Source of the DNA: Bhargavaea ullalensis
GTDB taxonomy: Bacteria > Bacillota > Bacilli > Bacillales_A > Planococcaceae
DNA: 31,659 nt
Strand: one strand, 5' to 3'
NCBI RefSeq assembly: GCF_040545425.1
Contig: NZ_JBEPLW010000031.1
Shown here: positions 7,749-14,499 of the stretch, piece after piece
How the letters are laid out: each line of letters begins with the position of its first letter
Numbering within the stretch: position 1 is the stretch's first letter
The notes under the pieces: model-generated
What the model was told of the DNA's origin: nothing
The model's input: only the letters and a program-made list of their open reading frames with translations
The model's database searches: none
Position numbers and translations under genes: made by a program

Positions 7749-8954
7749 ATGAAAGACGAGAAAAGCCGGATTCTGGACATGCTGGAACAAGGAACGATCA
7801 GTGCCGACGAGGCGCTGCGTCTTTTGGAGAAGTTCGAGGACAACCAGGAGGCCGTGAAGGACAGCCATCCGCAGCTGAATGAGGAAAAACCGGCAGGGGG
7901 CAATGCCGAGGAGCCGGACAATGTGCGCGGAGACTTTGGTGAAGGATCCGGGGCGGACGAAGAGCCGGACCGTGAAGGACGGACAGGCCGTCCTTCGTCG
8001 ATGGATGAATTCCTGGAAGATGTCCGCCGTGACTTCACCGTGTTCGGCAGCCGCTTCATGGAATTCATGCAGACGGCGGTTGATAAAGTGAAGACATTCG
8101 ACATTGAAAAGCCGTTCGGCGAGCCGGTGACCTTCAGCCAAACGTACACGAAAAGCGCCGAAGGCATCGATGAAATCGTCGCCGACCTGTCTCTTGGAAG
8201 CCTGGAGCTCCGGGTGTCCGAAAATGAAGAATTTCGTGCAGAGTGCGACGTGAAGGCGTACCGGGCGGACGATGAGGAAGAAGCGAAGACAGAATTCCTT
8301 GAGCGCTTCCTGTTCGTGACGGACAGCGGCAAGCTCCGGATTTCAAGCGACCGGAAAATGACCCAGGTGAACATCGTCCTCCACGTTCCCAAAGAACAGT
8401 ACCGCCGGCTATCGGTCCGCCTGCTGAGCGGGGCATTCCGTTCGGACGATGAACTCACCGTGGACCAAATCCGCGTCCGTGCCGCGAACGGCAAAATCGA
8501 AGCAGCCGGCCTCCATTTCAAGGAAGCGGAATTCGAGACGGCAAACGGCACGATCCGCGTGCGGGATGCCCACGGCGAGAAGATCGAAGCGGAAACGATG
8601 AACGGCAAGATCGACATCGACGGCATGCTCAAGGATATTGAAGCCCGCTCCGTGAACGGCCATGTCGTCGTCACAACACGCGACTCGGAAGCGTTCAAGA
8701 TCGAAGCGGGCGCCGTATCCGGAGCCGTTGAAATTTATGTGCCGCAGGATGCGGGCCTGAACGGTGAAGCCCTGTCCAGCCTCGGCCGCGTCGACGTCCG
8801 TCTCCAGGATGTCGACCGCTCTCAGGAACAGGAGCAGTTCCTTCAAAAAGCCGTCCGCTTCACGAAAGAAGGCGGCAACCCGGACCTTCCTCCGCTCTCC
8901 GTTAAAGGCGAGGCGAAAACCGGAACCGTAATTGTCGGGTATATCGGAAAGTGA
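7749..8954 (+). CDS. yvlB: YvlB-like DUF4097 protein
   Basis: A 401-residue soluble protein. The start at 7749 follows AAGGAGGT. Residues 5-32 (KSRILDMLEQGTISADEALRLLEKF) form the short helical module at the N-terminus of YvlB and related envelope-stress proteins. An acidic linker (about 33-85) leads into a DUF4097 beta-helix with stacked NG turns (NGKI, NGTI, NGKIDIDG, NGHVVV, roughly residues 245-315). Family members are encoded near PspC-type membrane proteins and are thought to act in cell-envelope stress, with no known enzyme activity. The gene follows uvrA by 101 bp, as yvlB lies near uvrA in B. subtilis, but yvlC and yvlD homologs are not present here. A strong terminator follows. The family call is firm; the role is not. 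Confidence 0.8.
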   Translation: MKDEKSRILDMLEQGTISADEALRLLEKFEDNQEAVKDSHPQLNEEKPAGGNAEEPDNVRGDFGEGSGADEEPDREGRTGRPSSMDEFLEDVRRDFTVFGSRFMEFMQTAVDKVKTFDIEKPFGEPVTFSQTYTKSAEGIDEIVADLSLGSLELRVSENEEFRAECDVKAYRADDEEEAKTEFLERFLFVTDSGKLRISSDRKMTQVNIVLHVPKEQYRRLSVRLLSGAFRSDDELTVDQIRVRAANGKIEAAGLHFKEAEFETANGTIRVRDAHGEKIEAETMNGKIDIDGMLKDIEARSVNGHVVVTTRDSEAFKIEAGAVSGAVEIYVPQDAGLNGEALSSLGRVDVRLQDVDRSQEQEQFLQKAVRFTKEGGNPDLPPLSVKGEAKTGTVIVGYIGK

Positions 8955-8963
8955 TGAACATGG

Positions 8964-9009
8964 AAAAGACCGGTGCGGCTGGAATGAAACCAGCTGCACC
9001 GGTCTTTTT
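8964..9009. terminator. Strong terminator after yvlB
   Basis: A 19-bp stem (8964-8982 with 8990-9008, one mismatch) has a 7-nt loop, four A on the left and TTTTT on the right (9005-9009). The A and T flanks would let it work on both strands. Confidence 0.9.
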
Positions 9010-9102
9010 GATTGGGGCGGATGAGGTGACATCAGAAATGGTGAGTTGGCGGGGCGAGTCGTACAGATCGACTTTCGATTGTGTCCATAGTACTGTGTAA
9101 AC

Positions 9103-9223
9103 TCCATCAGTCGAAGAAACCCGCTCGCTTTCCGCGGGCGTTGCCTCAGCCTCCTCGAGCTCCGCTCTGCGGGGTCTTCGACTAACGCTGTTCCCGCAGG
9201 TGTCTCGCGGGTTTCCCCTCCTT
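9103..9223 (+). repeat. 121-bp structured dispersed repeat, copy 1
   Basis: This stretch matches the reverse complement of 17380-17500 over 121 bp with no gaps and 12 substitutions (about 90% identity). Nested pairings are visible: GAAACCCGC (9116-9124) with GCGGGTTTC (9207-9215); GCGGG-CGTT (9134-9142) with AACG (9184-9187) and CCCGC (9193-9197); and a CCGC-TCT-GCGG hairpin inside. GTCGAAGA (9110-9117) also pairs with TCTTCGAC (9175-9182), an alternative that would cross the outer stem. No reading frame is conserved between the two copies. Confidence 0.85.
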
Positions 9224-9274
9224 CTGAGTGGAATTTACACAGAGGCCTGGACACTATCCGATTTTCCTCCGGGC

Positions 9275-9571
9275 GAGTCGTACGGAACCCGCTCCGAGTC
9301 GTACGGAATCCGGCTTGAACCGTACGGATCCGGCGCTGAGTCGTACGGATCGACATTCCTCCGGGCGAGCCGTACGGAACCCGCTCCGAGTCGTACGGAT
9401 CCCGGCTTGAACCGTACGGATCCGGCGCTGAGTCGTACGGATCAACTTCCCACCGGGCGAGTCGTGCGGAATCCGCCCCGAGTCGTACGGATCCCGGCTT
9501 GAACCGTACGGATCCGGCCCCGAGTCGTACGGATCGCCTTGCCTCCGGGTGAACCGTCCGACTTGCTTCCC
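9275..9571 (+). repeat. 21-bp units in a 92-bp higher-order array (locus 2)
   Basis: Thirteen units start at 9275, 9296, 9317, 9338, 9367, 9388, 9409, 9430, 9459, 9480, 9501, 9522 and 9551. The spacing is 21-21-21-29, giving a 92-bp period repeated three times plus one extra unit. Most units begin GAGTCGTACGGA; the third in each set begins GAACCGTACGGA. A lone related unit lies at 9056-9076, before the 121-bp element. Apparent reading frames of seven-residue repeats on both strands come from the 21-bp period and are not genes. The whole 575-bp gap 9010-9584 is filled by this array and the 121-bp element. Confidence 0.9.
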
Positions 9572-9584
9572 GCTCATTTCAAAG

Positions 9585-10136
9585 TCACCGGCCGTAATAC
9601 CAGTTCACGACGGCGAAGGCGATCGCCCTTGCGCATTGGCGTCGGTAGCGGTCGCTCTTTAAAAGGGCGGCTTCCGCCTTGTTCGTCATGAAGCCGCATT
9701 CGAGCAGGACGGCGGGCATGCGCGTTTCGCGGACGACGGCGAAGTTGGCCCGTTTGACGCCGCGGTTTTTGCGGCCGCAGGCGGAGACGAGCGCCCCCTG
9801 CATGTGGCCGGCGAGGATTTCCGACTGTTTCTGCGCCTGGGGGTAAATATACGTTTCGATGCCCGCGGCGTCATTCCAGCCATTGCCGTAGGCGTTGGCG
9901 TGGATGGAAATGAATGCATCGGCGCCCCAACTGTTCGCTTTTCTTGCCCGCTCCGAAAGGGGCACGTCGCGGCCGGCTTCGTGGGCGAATCGGACGGTGA
10001 TGCCTTCTTTTTGGAGCAGGTCTGCGGCAAATCCGGCGACGGCCGAGTTGAACGTGAATTCGAGCATCGAGCCGTCGGGCGTGCGTTTTCCGGGCGTGGC
10101 GGGCCCGTGCCCGGCATCCAGCATGATCTTCTTCAT
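9585..10136 (-). CDS. N-acetylmuramoyl-L-alanine amidase (CwlC-like catalytic domain)
   Basis: A 183-residue Amidase_3 domain, a zinc enzyme that cuts the bond between N-acetylmuramic acid and the stem peptide of cell wall. The start at 10136 follows GGAGGTG and gives MKKIMLDAGHG; the longer frame is not family-like. The zinc ligands and catalytic glutamate fit the CwlC pattern: H10 (DAGHG), E25 (MLEFTFN), H79 (FISIHAN) and E146 (LLECGFM). The segment RGVKRANFAVVRETRMPAVLLECGF is very close to B. subtilis CwlC. There is no signal peptide and, unlike CwlC, no C-terminal SPOR repeats. A leaderless enzyme of this type suggests action after cell lysis, as CwlC does in the mother cell late in sporulation; that is inference. 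It is alone on the reverse strand, divergent from hprK. Confidence 0.88.
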   Translation of the reverse strand: MKKIMLDAGHGPATPGKRTPDGSMLEFTFNSAVAGFAADLLQKEGITVRFAHEAGRDVPLSERARKANSWGADAFISIHANAYGNGWNDAAGIETYIYPQAQKQSEILAGHMQGALVSACGRKNRGVKRANFAVVRETRMPAVLLECGFMTNKAEAALLKSDRYRRQCARAIAFAVVNWYYGR

Positions 10137-10284
10137 TAATACAACACCTCCGCTTTCTACATAGCCTTTTGCAGGCGTTTGGATACCCGGATGTCCGAAG
10201 CAGCAAAAACCGCTGTCCATTGCCCGAATCTTTGTTAGAATAGAGGGCGTGGCAACAGTCCGGTTTGGAAGGGGGAGACAGCCG

Positions 10285-11220
10285 ATGGATCACGTAACGG
10301 CGAAAGATGTCATGGAGCGGTTTGGCCTGGAACTGGTCGCGGGAAGAGAAGGGCTCGGCCGGCATATCGCGACGAGCGATATTTCGCGTCCGGGGCTGGA
10401 GGTGGCGGGCTTTTTCGACCACTATCCGGCAAGCCGCGTCCAATTGCTTGGCATGAGCGAGATCTCGTTTTTCTCCATGCTGCCGCGGCTCGACAAAATG
10501 GAACGGGCGCGCAGGCTCTGTTCACCGGATACGCCGATGATTGCGGTCTGCCATGACATGAGAATCCCGCCCGAGCTCATCCATGCGGCGGAAGAGACGC
10601 AGGTTCCGCTCCTGACGTCGAAGTTCACGACGACGAAGCTCTCGAGCAAGCTGACGGATTTCCTTGAAAACCGGCTGGCGCCGATGACCGCGGTCCACGG
10701 CGTGCTGCTCGACATTTATGGGCTCGGCGTCCTCATCACAGGCAAGAGCGGCATCGGCAAAAGCGAAGTCGCCCTCGACCTCGTAAAGCGCGGACACCGC
10801 CTCGTCGCGGACGACTGCGTGGAAATCCGGCAAGTGGCGGAAGACACGCTTGTCGGCAACGCGCCCGATCTGCTCCAGCACCTGCTCGAAATCCGGGGGC
10901 TCGGCATCATCGACGTCCGCATGCTCTTCGGCGCAAGCGCCATCCGCAACTACAAACGGATCACGCTCATCATCGACCTTGAGAACTGGGACCCGCAACG
11001 ATCATACGACCGGCTCGGGCTCGAGGAAGAAAAGCAGCGGATCCTCGACACGGAGCTGACCCGTTTGACCGTCCCGGTCCGGCCGGGACGCAACATGTCC
11101 TCGATTGTGGAAGTGGCGGCGATGAACCACCGGATGAAAGCAATGGGCATGAATGCCGCCGAGAAGTTTTCGGAGCGGCTCAATGATATGATCGGCAAGG
11201 AGCAGGATCCGCTGGCCTAA
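10285..11220 (+). CDS. hprK: HPr kinase/phosphorylase
   Basis: A 311-residue HprK/P, the usual length. It phosphorylates Ser46 of HPr and Crh with ATP or pyrophosphate when fructose-1,6-bisphosphate is high, and removes the phosphate when inorganic phosphate is high, so it sets carbon catabolite repression in the cytoplasm. The start at 10285 follows GGGGGAGA. Landmarks are H138 before the P-loop, Walker A GKSGIGKS (153-160), the DDC segment after it and the HprK signature LEIRGLGIIDVRMLFG. A TAGAAT -10 box (10236-10241) is present without a convincing -35. It leads the hprK-lgt-yvoD-ppaX-yvoF cluster; its target gene crh is about 10 kb downstream. Confidence 0.97.
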   Translation: MDHVTAKDVMERFGLELVAGREGLGRHIATSDISRPGLEVAGFFDHYPASRVQLLGMSEISFFSMLPRLDKMERARRLCSPDTPMIAVCHDMRIPPELIHAAEETQVPLLTSKFTTTKLSSKLTDFLENRLAPMTAVHGVLLDIYGLGVLITGKSGIGKSEVALDLVKRGHRLVADDCVEIRQVAEDTLVGNAPDLLQHLLEIRGLGIIDVRMLFGASAIRNYKRITLIIDLENWDPQRSYDRLGLEEEKQRILDTELTRLTVPVRPGRNMSSIVEVAAMNHRMKAMGMNAAEKFSERLNDMIGKEQDPLA

Positions 11221-11272
11221 AATGGCGCAGACTGCCGGCTTGCCGAATTGTTAGGGAAGAAGGGAAACCGAC

Positions 11273-12082
11273 ATGCCATTTTCTTTAGCGGCGATCGACC
11301 CGGTCGCCTTTTCTCTCGGTCCGATCAGTGTGCGCTGGTACGGCATCCTGATCGCGACCGGCATCATCCTCGCTTTTCTCGTTGTTCAGCGGGAAGCTGT
11401 GAAGCGGGGGCTGCATCCCGACTTCATGACCGACCTCCTCATCTGGGCAGTGCCGATTTCAATACTCGGCGCCCGGACGTATTATGTCCTGTTTGAATGG
11501 GAACTGTATGCAGACCATCCGTCGAGGATCTTCAAGATCTGGGAGGGCGGGCTCGCCATCCACGGGGCGCTCATCGCGGCGATCATCACGGCGGTGATCT
11601 TCACCCGCAAACGCGGCGTATCGTTCTGGAAAGTGGCGGACATCACGGCACCCGGACTGCTCATCGGGCAGATTCTCGGCCGATGGGGCAACTTCGTCAA
11701 CCAGGAAGCGCACGGCGGCCCGGTGTCCCAGAAGTTCCTCGAAAACAACTTCATCCCCGACTGGATCATGAACCAGATGACGATCAAGGGAGTCACGTAC
11801 CACCCGACCTTCCTCTATGAATCACTCTGGAATGTGGTCGGGCTTCTCATCATCCTGCTCGTCCTCCGGCGCATCAATCCGCGGCGGGGCAGCATTTTCC
11901 TGTTTTACCTCGCCTGGTATTCGGTCGGCCGGTTCTTCATCGAAGGCATGCGGACCGACAGCCTCATGTACTTCGGGCTGAAAGCCGCCCAGCTTGTCTC
12001 GATTGCGGCGGTCTTCCTGGCGATTGTCCTGTACGTCGTCAGGCGGTTCATCCTCAAAAAAGAGGCGCATTACGAAGATTAA
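11273..12082 (+). CDS. lgt: Prolipoprotein diacylglyceryl transferase
   Basis: A 269-residue integral membrane enzyme that moves a diacylglyceryl group from phosphatidylglycerol to the lipobox cysteine of prolipoproteins, the first step of lipoprotein maturation. The Lgt signature GRWGNFVNQEAHGG (136-149) holds R137, N140 and E145, and H97 (AIHGAL) matches the essential histidine. Six or seven hydrophobic helices can be picked out, including 22-40, 52-72, 96-112 and 240-260. It lies 52 bp after hprK with a GAAGGG ribosome site. A terminator follows directly, so transcription may drop before yvoD. Confidence 0.97.
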   Translation: MPFSLAAIDPVAFSLGPISVRWYGILIATGIILAFLVVQREAVKRGLHPDFMTDLLIWAVPISILGARTYYVLFEWELYADHPSRIFKIWEGGLAIHGALIAAIITAVIFTRKRGVSFWKVADITAPGLLIGQILGRWGNFVNQEAHGGPVSQKFLENNFIPDWIMNQMTIKGVTYHPTFLYESLWNVVGLLIILLVLRRINPRRGSIFLFYLAWYSVGRFFIEGMRTDSLMYFGLKAAQLVSIAAVFLAIVLYVVRRFILKKEAHYED

Positions 12083-12087
12083 GGCCA

Positions 12088-12125
12088 CCCGGACGGACCG
12101 CAGCGGCCTGTCCGGGTTTTCTTTT
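12088..12125 (+). terminator. Terminator after lgt
   Basis: CCCGGAC (12088-12094) pairs with GTCCGGG (12110-12116), with a GCCGC/GCGGC-like fold in the loop, followed by TTTTCTTTTT. It lies 6 bp after the lgt stop and would split the hprK cluster in two or act as an attenuator; I see no clear promoter between it and yvoD. Confidence 0.7.
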
Positions 12126-12226
12126 TCCACTGATTTGCGGTGAGTCCCCGAGCCGCGCACCGTACGGGGGTTATTTCTAAAATATCGGTTGGCATCCGCT
12201 GCCGGTCAGAAAGTTGGAGAACACCT

Positions 12227-13174
12227 ATGTCAACGGTTCGAAAAGGTTTGTCGGCCGGGCTCGGCACCACATGGACGCTCGGCAAGATCATTTTCCCGAT
12301 TACGCTTCTCGTCGTCATCCTCCAGCACACGCCGGTTCTTCCGTGGGTGATCGGTCTCGTGGAGCCGCTCATGGGACTGTTCGGCCTGAGCGGGGAAGCG
12401 GCGATTCCGCTCGTGCTCGGGAATGCGCTGAATCTGTACGCGGGGATCGCAGGGATCCTTTCACTCGATCTGTCGGTGAAGGAAGTGTTCATCCTCGCCG
12501 TCATGCTTTCCTTTTCCCACAATTTGTTCATTGAATCTGGCGTGGCGATGAAAGTCGGGGTGAAACTGTGGGTGATCCTGGCCGTCCGGTTCGGGCTGGC
12601 GGGCGTCTCCGCGATGCTCATCAACCTGTTCTGGAACGGGGGATCGGAAATGGCGCGCTACGGGTTTGCCCCGGCGGAAGCCGCCGATCCGGCCGGCTGG
12701 GGCGGCGTGTTGCTGCTCGGTCTGGAAAAGGCCGGCTTCGGCGTGCTGCAGCTGGCGCTCATCGTCATCCCGCTCATGGTCGCCATCCAGTTTCTGAAGG
12801 ACAGCGGCTGGATGCAGAAAATGTCCGCCCGGATGGGTCCGTTCACGAAGCTGATCGGCGTCCGGCCGAACGCAGCCATGACGCTCGTTGCCGGGCTGAC
12901 GATCGGTCTTGCCTACGGGGCGGGCGTCATGATTCAGGCGGTGCAGGAAGACGGCGTCAGCCGCAAAGACGCGACGCTTGCGTTCATTTTCCTCGTGGCG
13001 TGCCACGCGGTCGTCGAGGATACGCTCATATTCGTGCCGCTTGGAATACCGGTCTGGCCGCTTCTCCTCATCCGGTTAATCACGGCGTTCGTGCTGACGA
13101 TTGCCGTGGCGAGGGTCTGGAACCGTGCGGAACAGCCAAAACAGAAAGGGGCCGTGATCACACATGGCAGATAA
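12227..13174 (+). CDS. yvoD: Nucleoside-recognition (Gate) domain membrane protein, YvoD-like
   Basis: A 315-residue polytopic membrane protein. The start at 12227 follows TTGGAGAA; the upstream in-frame ATG adds 29 unlikely residues. It has two related halves with hydrophobic segments near 17-33, 38-60, 70-85, 95-125, 160-185, 225-245 and 285-305. The motifs GNALNLYAGIAGILS and SFSHNLFIESGVAM in the first half, and AYGAGVMIQ and ACHAVVEDTLIF in the second, are typical of the Gate domain shared with spore-maturation SpmA/B and nucleoside-transport families. The substrate is not known. Its place between lgt and ppaX matches yvoD of B. subtilis. Its last 11 bp overlap the ppaX start. Confidence 0.82.
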   Translation: MSTVRKGLSAGLGTTWTLGKIIFPITLLVVILQHTPVLPWVIGLVEPLMGLFGLSGEAAIPLVLGNALNLYAGIAGILSLDLSVKEVFILAVMLSFSHNLFIESGVAMKVGVKLWVILAVRFGLAGVSAMLINLFWNGGSEMARYGFAPAEAADPAGWGGVLLLGLEKAGFGVLQLALIVIPLMVAIQFLKDSGWMQKMSARMGPFTKLIGVRPNAAMTLVAGLTIGLAYGAGVMIQAVQEDGVSRKDATLAFIFLVACHAVVEDTLIFVPLGIPVWPLLLIRLITAFVLTIAVARVWNRAEQPKQKGAVITHGR

Positions 13175-13823
13175 AATCAATACGATCCTGTTCGACTTTG
13201 ACGGGACGCTGCTTGATACGAATGAACTCATCATCCAGACATTCATGGCCGTCCTCGGCAAGCATTATCCCGGCCGATTTGACCGGGAAGACTGCCTGTC
13301 GTTCATCGGGCCGTCGCTCAAGGAAACGTTCGACTCGATCGACCCGGCCATGACGGAGCAGCTGGTTCGTGAATACCGAGAGTGGAACGCCGAGATGCAC
13401 GATGAAATGGTGGCGGAATATCCGGCCGTGACCGAAACGTTGCGCCTTTTGAAGGCGAAGGGTCTCAAGCTGGCGGTCGTTTCGACGAAGCGCCGCGATG
13501 TGCTGGCCCGGGGAATGGCGCTCATGGGCGTGGAAGATGTCTTTGACTGTGTGATCGGCCTGGATGATGTGACCCGGCCGAAGCCGGATCCGGAGCCGCT
13601 TCAAAAAGCGATGGATCTGCTTGGTGCCGAACCTTCCCGCACGCTCATGGTCGGCGACAATTCTCACGATATCGAAGGCGGAAAAAACGCGGGCACCCGG
13701 ACGGCCGGCGTCGCCTGGAGCGCGAAAGGCGAGGCGTTCCTCGCGAAGTTCGAACCCGATTACATGCTTCACGGCATGGGGGACCTGCTTGAAATTGTGG
13801 ACAGCCAGGTGAAGGCAAGATGA
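13164..13823 (+). CDS. ppaX: Pyrophosphatase PpaX (HAD family)
   Basis: A 219-residue HAD-superfamily hydrolase that splits pyrophosphate to phosphate, relieving the pyrophosphate made when HprK dephosphorylates Ser46-P. HAD motif I is DFDGT (D11 nucleophile, D13), motif II is S107-T108 (VVSTKR), motif III is K140 (RPKPDP) and motif IV is GDNSHD (D165, D169). The N-terminal run INTILFDFDGTLLDTNELIIQTF is very like B. subtilis PpaX, separating it from general Gph-type phosphatases. It overlaps yvoD by 11 bp and shares an ATGA with the next gene, so the three are translated together. Confidence 0.9.
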   Translation: MADKINTILFDFDGTLLDTNELIIQTFMAVLGKHYPGRFDREDCLSFIGPSLKETFDSIDPAMTEQLVREYREWNAEMHDEMVAEYPAVTETLRLLKAKGLKLAVVSTKRRDVLARGMALMGVEDVFDCVIGLDDVTRPKPDPEPLQKAMDLLGAEPSRTLMVGDNSHDIEGGKNAGTRTAGVAWSAKGEAFLAKFEPDYMLHGMGDLLEIVDSQVKAR

Positions 13824-14353
13824 GACGCACCGAGCGGCATCCGGCAAAGGGCGGGGCCAACTCGCTTTGGCACCTGTACCGGACGGTGCCGTTTCTGAAA
13901 GTCGCGAAAAACTTCGTCTTCATCCAGATCGGCCGGTACACGCCGTCCGTCTCGCTCAAGCGCCGGCTGTACAAGACATTTCTCGGCATGGAGCTCGGCG
14001 AACAGGTATCTTTTGCGCTCATGGCGATGCCGGACCTCATGTTCCCAGAGAGGATCCGGGTCGGGCGCAACTCGGTCATCGGTTACAATACGACGATCCT
14101 GGCCCATGAGTACCTCATCGACGAATACCGGGTCGGCGACGTCCGGATCGGCGAAGAAGTGCTGATCGGTGCCAACACGACCATCCTGCCCGGTGTGGAA
14201 ATCGGCGACGGCGCAATCATCTCCGCCGCCTCGCTCGTCAACCGGGACATCCCGCCCGGCTGCTTTGCCGGGGGCAACCCGGTGAAGATCATCTACACGG
14301 CCGAAGAGATGGCCGAACGGAAACTGAAGGAAGGCGCCCCGCGGCCAGAGTGA
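13820..14353 (+). CDS. yvoF: Hexapeptide-repeat acyltransferase, YvoF-like
   Basis: A 177-residue left-handed beta-helix transferase of the maltose/galactoside O-acetyltransferase type. Hexapeptide turns run from about residue 78 to 150 (IRVGRNSVIGYNTTI, VRIGEEVLIGANTTILPGVEIGDGAIISAASLV). AHEYL near residue 95 keeps the histidine expected for acetyl transfer, and the PPGCFAGGNPVKII ending is typical. The acceptor is unknown. The start ATG overlaps the ppaX stop (ATGA). The stop codon lies inside the loop of the terminator at 14334-14366, ending the cluster. Confidence 0.82.
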   Translation: MRRTERHPAKGGANSLWHLYRTVPFLKVAKNFVFIQIGRYTPSVSLKRRLYKTFLGMELGEQVSFALMAMPDLMFPERIRVGRNSVIGYNTTILAHEYLIDEYRVGDVRIGEEVLIGANTTILPGVEIGDGAIISAASLVNRDIPPGCFAGGNPVKIIYTAEEMAERKLKEGAPRPE

Positions 14354-14366
14354 CGGGGCGCTTTTT
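14334..14366 (+). terminator. Terminator overlapping the yvoF stop codon
   Basis: GCGCCCCG (14334-14341) pairs with CGGGGCGC (14354-14361) and is followed by TTTTT. The left arm is still inside the yvoF coding sequence. Confidence 0.85.
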
Positions 14367-14421
14367 GTGTGTCCGGGATGTTCCCTCGGGCGCTCCGATC
14401 AGAGCCCGTCCTTCGTTCCTG

Positions 14422-14430
14422 TGGTATAAT
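14422..14430 (+). promoter_or_regulatory. Extended -10 promoter for the TPR gene
   Basis: TGGTATAAT is a perfect extended -10 element (TGnTATAAT), 70 bp before the TTG start at 14500. No good -35 is seen, which an extended -10 can tolerate. Confidence 0.6.
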
Positions 14431-14499
14431 GGTTAGCTGAAGCTTGAATCGAACATTACACGGTGCAAACGGCCGTTTTCATATCCGGAGGAATCCTTT

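Noticed and set aside
8409..9502. Open frames with seven-residue repeats running through the 21-bp array on both strands
   Set aside because: The repeats follow from the 21-bp DNA period (seven codons). Frames on both strands and in several phases are open, and none has a convincing ribosome site.
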